This document shows, in pieces, positions 40,130 to 51,400 of a stretch of DNA of 64,000 nt (its first letter is position 1; each line of letters begins with the position of its first letter). A program made the position numbers and the translations under genes. This stretch comes from Mesaphorura yosii (Eukaryota; Arthropoda; Collembola; Poduromorpha; Tullbergiidae): the NCBI GenBank assembly GCA_009869945.1, contig WIXG01000088.1:1-64000 (forward strand), read 5' to 3'. The notes beneath the pieces are model-generated. The model was not told the DNA's origin, did not search any database, and worked only from the letters and a program-made list of their open reading frames with translations.

Positions 40130-40671
40130 GCGAAACTGGCCTTCACTTCTAAACTAATCGGTCATTCAATTATTTTGTACGTGTCGTGGAGCCTCCAATA
40201 TTTTAAGCATCTTCCCAGCTGCTCTGGTACGACAGTTAACCAAATGCTGCAAAATTTAGGCAGAAACTGCGTTTCCTCTTGCTACACTGCTTCATTCTGT
40301 GAAAGTGGCTAGTTTACCTACGCGTGGTAATGTGGAGCATAAAATATCATTGGTATACGGTGGCATTAGCTGGTTCAGTGAGGAGGAAATATAAGATCAA
40401 AGACGAAGAGTTAACATAAAGTAAACTATCACTGCGTGTCTCACGGAACAGAGTACGCGAGAGCATTGTGGGATTCGCCTGGATTTCGATTGAGCTTAAT
40501 AGGTGAAAGTGAAACTTTTCCTTCCGCTCGTTGTTGTCCATGCTCCATGGCAGTGCTCAGCGTTCTCGTTCCGTCGCGTTGGTGCAAGAATATTTTAAGT
40601 TGCGAGTTGCTGATGATAATGCCATTGCCAGTCGAAGTGAAAGAGGACATTACTGCCTTCGCGCTCGCATT
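40130..40671. other. Short gap between convergent genes
   Basis: This lies between the 3' end of AP-3 beta and the stop of the FAM169-like gene (minus). It presumably holds the latter's 3' UTR. I saw no perfect AATAAA for that gene. Confidence 0.5.
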
Positions 40672-43600
40672 TTACTCTTGCTGCTCCGTCTGATGTGCTG
40701 GGGAAGATCGTTTCTTCTTGCTGCTTCTCTGAAGATTCAACCACAAATTACGACAGTTGCCTTGAGTTCCACACCCGGAGATTTCCCAGAAACGAAGTCG
40801 ATGTTGAGGTCCACGCAGCAAATGCTTTGATAAAACTTGACGTATTTGTTCAATGGTGTTGCACGAACGAGGGACGATCACGATGAATGAGGAGGAAACG
40901 GTGTTTCGGTTTATACGCAAAAACACAGAAACAGAACATAAAATATAGGCGCTCCGTTTATGGTGCGTATTTTGCATTATTTTATCCGCAGACGAGTGTG
41001 GCGGATTTTGTGCTACACGAGTCTCAAGGCTTCCCATGGAAAATTATTGAGCTGCGGATACTTTATATAGTCGAGAGCAGCAGCGTAAGTTATGGCGTGC
41101 CGGTTAAATTCACATATGTACGAGTCCGCCTCGCCCCACCAAGATTTCCACTGGTACGACTACTTAAGACAAAAGATAATATATAAATTCAACTTAAGCT
41201 CCTTAAGAAGAAGGAGTCTTCAAGAATGGAAAGATTCTCTCGTAGTTATTTCCAGCTTACACGCGTATCATGAAGAACTGCTTTCTCCGGCTTAACTCTG
41301 CCTCGCTCGCAAGTGTCCTAACCCAACTATGCAGACAATGAGGCCAGAACTTTTATGTCATTCTTGTGGATCAAATCGTTAAAAGATCAGGGAGAGTAAA
41401 AAGGTGGCCCTGAGCGTAAGCGCAGGGATAACCCTTTATAAACTGACAATGAATTCGAGAAGCGCACCGCGAATTGAGTCAATAAACATACTAACGTTGC
41501 TTTCTCAAAAATTATATACATGGTTCTGGTGCATTGTTGCAACACGATAACTTCTGCTTGTCTGTCTTCCACTCTTGTTAAACTCAATACAGCCTTCCAC
41601 GAGTTGGTTTTGATACTGAACGAATTTAGAATTCAATTTACGTTGAGGTGCGCGGATTAGTTTCCTCTGTCTTAGCTTGAGGTTGAATTCAATTCAAGTC
41701 TACCAGACTGCAGCAAGTAACTTATTGCCCTAAGTCCTTCATCTGTGAAACAGGAAACTACAAAATAGATGGAATCCTAAGCCTCCGCTATGGTAAGGTG
41801 GAAGGCGGATGTGGATTCTGTCATTCATAAGGCTCAGTTACCACACGAAGAAAGATCACGTCTTGGTCTCACATTGGTAAAACACTGTTCGTGCATCGTG
41901 TCGAGCGTGGATGGAGAAGGCAAGGTGGTTATGTTTTGCGGTTGTGGTTTTTGTGGAACTCGCTTATAAAATGCAATTGTGATCGCTACGCCGCAGTATA
42001 AGCCCGAACTGGCTGAATTTAAATAGAGCACCAACCTTTCTCCATAGAAAATGAGATTGGGTAACTGAAACCAATATTTTGTTCCGGAAATTCAGTCAAT
42101 ATGTCTTCGAGTGCACCTGAAGCGTGTCCTTGTCTTCGGTGCGCCTTGCGGATGAAAATTGTATCGAGTGTAGTCATGGCGTACGCCTCCTTTGCGTCGG
42201 GGTTCAGTGTACCTTGGACAGCATAAAAATAAAATTGCATGCCTTGTGTTCGGAGGCTGACTGAGTCAGCAGTCACGCTTTACAGTTCAGCAAACTTGAA
42301 AGCCAAATTGAGCTCAATGTGACGAATTCCGACTGACCGCATCAATTTCATACCTCACCCTAGTCGATTAGATTTCTAGTCAGCGGAGGGCACTGAATTT
42401 GCATTTCCCCTGAATACCCATGCTCTCGGTTCTTACGGTTCTGCAAATCTTTTTCCATTTTGGGGACCATTGCGTTTCACGCGCGGATACCGTTGCTTTG
42501 AATCAGTATCAATCAATGACGCGTTTATCAACCAGAATCTGAATAGCGCACAAATTGGTGAGAGCGAGCGTGCAAGGTTTATGAAAATAAAGAAATTGAT
42601 TTCTTTCTCATGTATGATCTAGTCTTCTGCGTGAACCAGTCCAGGAAGACTTGCATGTGAAATTTTAGAACATGCGAATAAATTGATACGTTGGGTTCTA
42701 AGTCATAATTTCATGCGTGCAACGTTGGATGAAAGAGAGATCATAGAAAGCAAATCACCTTTGAGTTTCACGCTAAAAAATCCAGAAGCCATTCCATTGA
42801 TCCAGAGTAATTTGACAAGATCAGTGGATGGTGGCAGAGCAAATTCAACTTCAAGTTGAGACTCCTCGGGCGGTTCATACTCCTTGTAAATTAGTTGACT
42901 CAGAACGTACAACGCTCGACGATCTTTCTCTCCTTCCACCTGAAAGCATACGAAAATGTACATATATGAGCTCGGAACATGAAAAGTCGGATGCTCAAGC
43001 ATCAGGTTTTTAAAATTTTTGCATTGTGCAAGATTTGTGTGCCTACCCGCAGCTAAAACTGATGAAGATGCATTTTATTACAATTACCTTAACCTGCGCT
43101 GACGTTGATTGATTGTGTAACTATGCACGTCATTTTATCAACCTTTCACCTGCTTTAACCGTGTTCACAGGTATTTTTATTGCTAAAGTCCTCTAAGCGA
43201 TTGCGATTGATATGAAATACATCAGACAAAAATTTCAGACACGTCGCTAATGAAATGAAGGCCGAACCTTTGTCCATCCGTCAAGTTTAGTTGGATCGTG
43301 TAAAATTTCCGCACTTGATGCAGATTCTGCTTCTGTTCCGTCCTGCTGGCTGCGGCATGTTACACCAATAACTGCAAAAGCAAAAGATTATAAAATGCAC
43401 GAATAGATTTATTTTCACGACTGCCGGTAGCAAGGTTTGAACGGATGAGAAAGTGCGCTCAAGATTGCATTTAGCTCTAGAAGGATCTTGTCAGAGGTGC
43501 CCTAGTAGCCGAAGATTCGCAGGCAGACAATTATCAAAGTACGCAATTCGTAAACTGATTCATAAAGCAAACAGCAAAGCTTATGCCTAACTCCTAAGCA

Positions 43601-43914
43601 CCAAGACGCCGGGAAACGAAGCAAGCCTGTTTTTAATTAGAGTAATTAAGTTTACATTTGTCACAGGAAGTGCATTTAACCAGCGTGTATTCAGAATCTT
43701 TAGGATTAGTCTGGCAATTGCTGCTGTTGTTGTTTAAGCTGCTTGATGTCTCTCTGAGTTTGCTGCATGACGAAAACGTGTCGGTAGAAGACGACGAACG
43801 CAACTTTTGCTGGTCTTCCGCCTCTGTCGCCTGTTGTTGATACTCATCACCATCAGATTCAGAAGTTAGAGTATAAAACTTGGTCCAATTTTCTTTAATG
43901 TTTATGACAATCAT
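40672..43914 (-). CDS. FAM169-like protein with GNAT-like fold
   Basis: Five exons in phase: 43914-43656, 43371-43268, 42939-42759, 42212-42036 and 40835-40672, giving 294 residues. Conserved blocks match vertebrate FAM169A (SLAP75) in order. RRALYVLSQLIYKEYE corresponds to VVLYVLNRIIYRK. TDLVKLLWINGMASGFFSVK corresponds to TDYAKILWKKGEAIGFYSVK. TTLDTIFIRKAHRRQGHASG corresponds to PVLDTMFLRKKYRGKDFG. LRFWEISGCG corresponds to ELLWEVEGVG. The RRQGHAS loop sits where an acetyltransferase would bind acetyl-CoA, but activity is unproven in this family. The tail is short and basic (RSSKKKRSS), unlike the long acidic tail of vertebrate FAM169A, which binds nuclear lamina. The first exon is Gln/Ser-rich and least certain. 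The acceptor of the last exon (CGTCAAG) is weak, but the join EK|VLSKHLL restores the family alignment. Confidence 0.65.
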
Positions 43915-46900
43915 GACTTTCCTTCTGCATCTGTACAGAAATACATTTCCAAGTTAAGTCTAAGGGCTCGTGCTCGTTTGTCCATTGTGCGTGTAATAAA
44001 GAAGCAGCGGCGAGAAAAGAAATTAGAAAATGAAAGAAGGAGACAAAGTAGTCTGGGGAAATCTTTTATATTGTTCAGGTTTCTAAACATGTACAGAGAA
44101 CTGTGCAAGTTTAGCCTGGTGGAAATTGTAAAACAAAGTTTATCCCACGAAGGATACAAGTTAAGTTTTTGTGATGAGTTCGTCTGTCGTGTGCCAAACA
44201 CAAAACAACTTGGGGAAGGAATGAAGTAAACAAAAATTGCAACTTTGGATTAGAGAAGCGCTGTAATCCTCGCCATTCTATCCAAACTCCCGAAAGTTCT
44301 GTTTGTCAAAGGAGAGCATTTGCGAATTCGCAACCAACTATTTTCTCAATACAAAGTGTTTAAACAGCTTACACTGGACAAATCAAAGACTGAGTTTGAC
44401 AATCTCCAAAATTCGTTGCCATCAGCCATCAGCAAGCCACCAGGCAAAGTGGTACGTATCAATGCTTTAATATTTGCTGCACTAAGCAAACCGAAGACGA
44501 AACATTAAAGATTCGGCACAAGCACACAACACTAAGCGAGAAAATGCCACGCTCTTGTCGCACTAATCAAGGAGCGACTAGCAGTCCGTGGTAGCTGTAA
44601 ACGTATTTGTCAACACCAACACGAGTTAAACGGCCTTGCTTGACACACGAGCATAATCAAGACATGCAGCATGCAGAGGGCAAAACGTCTCATAAATTAA
44701 AACCATATCCGCTGACCTTTGGTAGGAGCCAAGAAATTCGGAAATTCGTTCGCTTATACGCGAGTAAGCGAGCGATTGTGAGTGTGTGAAACATGAATGT
44801 CATAAGGTTGGTCTTTATCAATAATCCGTAAAATGTAATGGAATAAAACACAAACAACTCGAGTGATAACGAAATATTGTGTGATGTGGTGCACACGACA
44901 CGCTACTTTAATTACTATTAATAGCTGGCGCGTTCGGCTGCAGGCACGTCTGTTTGAGTGTCGCTGGCCGTGCCGTGTTAAAATTATCGCGTCGTGTGAA
45001 TTAACACTTCTTATTTCGTTGGATCGTTGCTCGTTTCAACTTTGTTATCATCTTAACACTTGCAATGATTTACGAGCAAGTTCAAAACTCCTGGAAGATA
45101 CTTCTGTTTTGACGGCAGAAATGCACTGGAATATTCAACTACATCATGGATTCAAAGACGGATGGCTCACGGGTCATAGAGATTCAATAGAATACCCGGG
45201 AAAAGTCTGAAAGCAAAAGTGTGGAGCTTCACGTTGAAAATTTCTGGATTCCGAATGACACGCGACATTTTATTGGCATATTTCCATGAAAAGACAAGGA
45301 CTGGACTGAAACTTCAAGTGTTTTGGCCCCTGTCGAAGAAGTTATATTACAGTTTATTGCCCTTTGACTATTTTGGATATTACAACTTCGTAATAGGCAT
45401 CACGTTTTCCAGATATTCGTAAATTGTCGCTTGCTCATCAGCAAGAAGTTTTCCTGCGCATAAAATTCGAGCACAGGCACGACTTTATGTGGTGCTAAAT
45501 TCTCACTTTGGGCTCTGAAGCCTGGTGTTAATTACAGGTTGGACTGCGAGCATTTAGTCGTAATGCACTTTGGACTTTTTGATTTTACGTCATCCATTGG
45601 TCGCAGTTTACGACCTTTCGCCCACTGAAGTGAGCTTCAGAACTCGTGCTTGGGATGAACAAATTAACTTTCAGACAGTTGATGGTTGACACAAGTGTGA
45701 TTTTATGGATTGTAATTTCCCAATTCAATTGAGCAGAACACAGTGTTGTTGCTAGCCTACTTCAGCGTGCTGCACAAGTTGCAAACCGAGGTTTAATCCC
45801 GGCGCAAGTTATCAATAACTTTGAGAATGGTCACGAACAAATCATATATTTCATTGGCGCAAACAACGTGATAACGATAAGTGTTTACAGGTTATACCAT
45901 TTCAATAGGAATGAATCATGAAACTTCCCTGTTCGTCCGATGATGCAGATGACCGAAACCTCGCACCTACAATCGCTTTTGCAACCACTTGGCTCTGTAT
46001 GTCAGGCCGTGCCCCTGGAGTCACGTAGCCCTGTCTCCTGGACGGGAATATATTTGTGTGAATTATGTGTGAAGAGTAAACGACATGTTACGCGGTATCC
46101 TGTAAAATGATCTCGGCGAAATGAAATGCTGCCTCAACACAATTATTCGTAGCACGGCGACTTGGAGTCTGATATTGTTACCTTTGCAAGTTGCTTGCAT
46201 AATCGAGGAAGCCCAGAATGCATGCATTAAGGAGCAGCACAGTGTTTATGACTGACATGCTTGGACCAGAATATGAAACAACTCATTTCGTATAGAATGC
46301 ATATGCACTAACAACAAAAGCTGTAATTATAGTTCAATGCCAATATTGACCTGTAGAAAATTAGAAGACTACTGAATAGATAGATACCTCCTGACCGTCT
46401 TTAGCTTGAACGAAGATGATTTGTGCTTTCGGACCTATTCAGAATCGCAATTCATTTAAAGTGCTTGGAAAGTATGCATTCTTGGCATCAAATGCACTTT
46501 AACTGTGAGTTGAACTTCACGGTGCTTCAACGGCGAGAATCTTTACAAAGTCGGCCACCTGTGAAAATATAATTTGCCGTAATTATGCGCAGGTCGGCAC
46601 GTCCTCCGCTCACATGCTTAAGTTGAGTGTTGCATTAACATCCGTCTAATTTGCCACAATATAACGATGAACACAGAGAGAGAAATCTGAATATTTCGTA
46701 TTGTCAATCGTGTATACTCGTGCTTGGCAGTTAGAAATTCGGCTCACCATCCAGAATAACCAAAGCTATCGTGCACATTGATTAGATAATGTGCTATGAG
46801 TTGTAGTTTATTACACGTAGGCATATATTCACATGGTTGGATAAGTTAAATTACTTCATACTTGAAAATACATGGAGAGGTTGTAGAGTGAACCGTTTGC

Positions 46901-47221
46901 GTTGGCATCCAGCCGTGGTCATTACAAACGACGCCTGTGATAATGCGCCTGTTGCAGATGCTGAGCGCATTTAAACTCGAAATTAATACTTCAACTTGAC
47001 AGCGTAGTCAACCACCACGTAAAAAGTCCACTTACACATACGCCCTTTTCATGGGTTTCAAAACTTAATATCTGTGTTGGTCATTAACTTTGTGACATTA
47101 TAAAAAGTCGGGACGTGCGCAACTCCGGAGCTATTGATCTACTCTGCTTCAGCCAGGCTTCGCTGCAGACTTCGCACTTGGCGGTTTTCACTTTGTTCTG
47201 TTTCGAGGGCAGATAATCAAA
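43915..47221. other. Intergenic stretch, no gene recognised
   Basis: The FAM169-like gene and Ctr1 diverge from this 3.3-kb stretch. Small open frames (for example 43978-44229 and 44863-45210 plus) start without ATG and match nothing I know. Confidence 0.5.
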
Positions 47222-47897
47222 ATGTGCGACCACGAGCATCATGCCCATGGCGAGGGGGCCCTTGCTGACGATTGCGAGGAAGCACCGATGGATCATTCCA
47301 TGATGATGCAGGTAAGACACTCTCAAAGACATTGTTAAATAAATTGTAAGGCACTACAAATCCTGTAAGACAACATTGTATCCTTTTCAGATGTATTTCC
47401 ATTTTGGGGTAAATGAAACGATACTCTTCAAATTTTGGGAGACGACCAGCGTCGGTTGGATGATCGGCTCAATGATCATCGTCTTCTTCATCGCTCTTGC
47501 TTACGAAGCACTTAAATTCTTTCGTGAATATCTACACCGAGCTCACATCAAATCCATCGCCTTCAACTCAGTCACGGTTCCGTTGGGCAATGGAACAAGT
47601 CAAGCCAAAGAAACGCAAAATATTGTGCAGTAAGTCAGCTATTGAAGAAAATTGCCGTTACGCATCTATATTTTCAATTCCCTAAATTTTCGCAGGTTGA
47701 AAATGCTCAGCGGTGCTCACGCAGCTCAAACAGTTCTTCACATGTTGCAATTCCTGGTCTCGTACCTGCTCATGCTAATTTTTATGACGTACAATTTTTG
47801 GCTGTGTTTGGCGGTTGTTCTGGGCGCTGGGGTAGGCTACTTCATGTTTGGGTGGCAGCGGTCTGTGATCGTCGATATTACGGAGCACTGCCACTAA
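47222..47897 (+). CDS. Ctr1: High-affinity copper transporter Ctr1 (SLC31 family)
   Basis: Three exons, 47222-47311, 47391-47629 and 47696-47897, in phase, 176 residues. The extracellular N-terminus is rich in His and ends in a Met cluster ([14 protein letters not shown]). The first transmembrane span lies after [11 protein letters not shown]. The second carries the MxxxM copper filter motif (MLIFM). The third carries GxxxG packing motifs ([10 protein letters not shown]). The C-terminus ends in EHCH, the HCH metal-binding tail of this family. Ctr1 forms a homotrimer that imports Cu(I) at the plasma membrane. The N-terminus has fewer Met motifs than human CTR1 and two extra cysteines. It is convergent with the glucosylceramidase gene. 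Confidence 0.97.
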
Positions 47898-48026
47898 AGA
47901 CATGGGGAACTAGCGTGTGCTCCGCAGTTTCATGTATCCTCATCCATGTACTCGTGTAAAAGTTTTTGTTTCAGTGAATTTTTCATAATTTATCAAGCGG
48001 CTGTGTTAGTATGTGATTTGGTTGTT

Positions 48027-48032
48027 AATAAA
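48027..48032 (+). terminator. Polyadenylation signal, Ctr1
   Basis: AATAAA lies 130 bases after the stop codon. Confidence 0.6.
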
Positions 48033-48331
48033 TTCATTTATGCTTTATTTACAATTGGAATCTTGAAATCATTAAACTTTCAACATACCCTTTATCACGC
48101 TGGCAGAAAGGACTTTTCAAAATCATTGGAGTTTACAGCTAGCGGAACAGGAGGCGAGCAAAAATGGCGAATGTTTGTTTTTCTGGCATCTGCAATCTGA
48201 GATACTTGAATATGACCACAATTTGAATACGTCTGTCTGTCCTATGATACTGCATATGCGCGAGGCTCGTAATGATTGCCAGAGCTGCTTGCAAATTGCG
48301 TAGCATGAGTTGACACAGTTGAAAAGAACAG

Positions 48332-48337
48332 TTTATT
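48332..48337 (-). terminator. Polyadenylation signal, glucosylceramidase
   Basis: AATAAA on the minus strand lies about 95 bases after the stop codon. It faces the Ctr1 signal about 300 bp away. Confidence 0.6.
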
Positions 48338-48430
48338 ACATACAGAAACAACATTTAGATCACAATACAGAATAACAACAAGTTAGGTTAATTTGACAAA
48401 CGAAGCTCGATGTCCATCCATGTAGATACG

Positions 48431-51400
48431 TTAAAAGTAAACCAGTGTCTGCATGGACCGAGCCGGAACAGTCAAATGGACATTTCCTTTCCTTTCATCA
48501 TAAATGGTGGTTTTGATATCAGCTGAATGTCTGCAATTGAAATCAAAATAGCATCATCGCACCACGCACGACACGATGCTAGCGAAATAAAGACTTGACA
48601 TTCTTGCATCAGCAATGTAATTATGGTACGCGAACGCAACAATGCTGACGAAGGACGTGCAGGTTGGTTGAGTGACATGAACGCGAGAATGGCATGAAAG
48701 GGAACTAAATCTTGGGCCCAGAAAATTATTCGATTTCGAGTAAAATGAAGTCAAGTGTAAAACTTTGTCGACCATTCTCACTTCCTTTCTTCGCCTGCCT
48801 GCGCTCTGCGTGGAAAGAGTAATCTTCTCCTACCCTCGAATTCTTTCTTCTGTCTTCCCCTTCCCGTAGCAACTTTCTCTCCACTGTCAAAATATTCCCT
48901 CTTTCATGAAATATAGACGCTTATACACGGTGTTTCTAGAGATAAAGTCATCTTGCTGGCAGTGTGCTAAGACGATGAACAGAGTTCGATTTGGAATTGC
49001 TGAATCGACAGAGGACTGGATTTGACCGATGACAGAATACAAAACAAGTTGATCGTGTAGTGAGAGCATAAAAACGTATAGAGGAGTGGAAACCAAGAAA
49101 CGGAGGTGTGTGAAGAGTTAGCTAGACGATAAATTCATTTTGTTGTCCATTTTTGCATGGTGTCGGTCGTATCTCAACCCTTTGTGCGGCTGCACCGAAG
49201 TGTCGGTGCTGAACCGTCACGAAAATAAGTGACGAATGCAATGTACATCAAAAAGTTCACAATTTTGCCATTTAAAGCAATGAATGAGTCACCAGCCAAA
49301 AATTAGCACATAAAACGCAAAACTTTGGCGATAATTCATGGCCGGTCGTACGCAGTCTCGACGCGCCAGTTGGTCGTGGTTCTTAATAACTTACTTGTTC
49401 AAGAAGACTAAGACGGTGCCGTTGTCAGGTCGGAGGAATGCAACAGATTGAAGACTTCTGGGGACATGTGCTCCAGTCATTTCAATCCTCCGCGAGCCTG
49501 TTGGCACGAATTTTGACACATGGCCAATCCCGTAGTGGATCGGCTGCTTGAAAAATTCGTCTTTCTGCGCGTTGACTAAAACCGCTGAGTCGGCGGCCCA
49601 GTTTGCCCAATTCGGGCCGCCCTGAAGATTCAGTGCTAGATTCCAGTCGATCCAGCCTCCGACCCAGTTCCTCATGTCCTTAAATTGAAAAACGAAGAAT
49701 ATGCAGTGGCGAATACAATAACAAAATTACCTTGTAACAATGCGGTAACAATTGCGTAATGTTAAAATTGTGCGTAAATTACGAGTAAACTTGTGCAAGT
49801 TCGTTCAGGCAAACTTTCTTTTCCATATTTCAAATACGTTACTCGCTTCTCCCGCCTCGGAAATGAAATTGAACATTTAACGCTCACATAAAATGACCGA
49901 GATTAGATCTGCTGGCATGTTAGTTCCCTGCTGTATGAGCCTAAGAGGAGCCGTGTGCTCCTCTTAGACTTAGTGTCAATTTGGAAGAAACTTAATATTA
50001 TAACCTTACTTTTTGTACCAAACAAGTGCGCAAACGGCTTGAACGGCAAAACCAGAAGGAAAACGTTTTTGTGAGAATCCTTCGTTTTTCAGCATCCTCG
50101 CACTTTCACATGTGCGTTGTGAGACGCGAACGGATTCCGTATTCCCACATGAAACTCATAACTTCATAGTTTGGAAATCTTCACCTAGCTAGGGAAAGCG
50201 AGAGAAAGTGAGTGGAATGCTTTGGGTACCATCTAATTTGAACGTGCTCAATGAGCAATGAGTATTTACACAAATGAGGCTCACTCAGTTCAGAGAAGCG
50301 GTATGGGAAGATGCTTGGGAACTTTAGTATTCCGCTGGTCGTCCATAATATTAAACTAACATTGGAGAGAGTAAGTGCAGTAAATATCCGAATTCAGGTG
50401 GATCGCTAACAATAACAAAAGCAATAATCATCTCGGTCAGTGTTCTGCCGTGTGTCAAGTGCCCAGTAAACTCAGATGCGTGTAATGCTGCCCATGCTCG
50501 AAGATGGTATAGGAAAATAAAATGTCTAAAATTTACTGATTTCCAAACTTTCACTCTTTTTCAACTAAAAAAAGTATTACCTTTAGCCGTGGCTGTGCGA
50601 GAGAGAACTTACGTTTATGATAGCCTCGAGATACCTCTCAGCTCGTTCCCAACTTCCAGGAATGACTTTCTCCAACTCCCAAGGGGTAAATCCTGTAAAT
50701 TGATCGAAAGCAAAAGAAAAAGAAAGGAACAAGTTAGAAGAAGAAATATCAGACTTAAAGTCTCACAACTTTCGCAGTTGTATAAACATATATAATACAG
50801 GATGATCTGCCACCATTCTTCGCAGCCTAAACTCGAGTCGTCGGCAGTCAACTTCAGTTAGAGCAAACACGATAAGGACTCGTGTGCTGTTTCTGCTTCT
50901 TGATTAGGTTGCTTTGCTGATAATCATAATGACGACCAGAAAAACGGGCCCGCTGAAGAGAAAAATGCTCTGCGAGATGGGATTAAGATCCTCGATAATG
51001 AAGACTTGTGTTGTCTATCAAAAGAACGAATCGGATAATTCCTGTTTACTATTTGGGTTAACGGTAAAAAAAATCATGTCATTATGATTCAATACATCTT
51101 TCTCCGCAGAGTGAACGCCAGAAGAAAGCCTTTGAGTTCGAACATCTTTTGTATTTTGTTACCAGTACTCGTGTGGTCATTGTGAATTACGGAGTATTAT
51201 CACCTGAGGGCACGGGGAAGTAACGAAAGATGGAAACGTAGCAGAGAAAGACTTTCAATTTAATCTTTGCGTACTATTGTTTTCATTTCGTGGAACAGAA
51301 GATCAGAAATTAACCGATCAAGACCATCTTTATAGACTCAAGGCTTTCGCAGAGCAAAGATTCGGGCCCGAGGTTTGTTTACTCCGTTGACGTGGACTCT

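Noticed and set aside
41834-41985. Alternative last exon for the FAM169-like gene (FYKRVPQKPQ ending at a stop at 41834)
   Set aside because: It joins in phase after a 50-bp intron, but it skips the conserved LRFWEISG block. The exon at 40835-40672 restores that block. It could still be a minor splice form.
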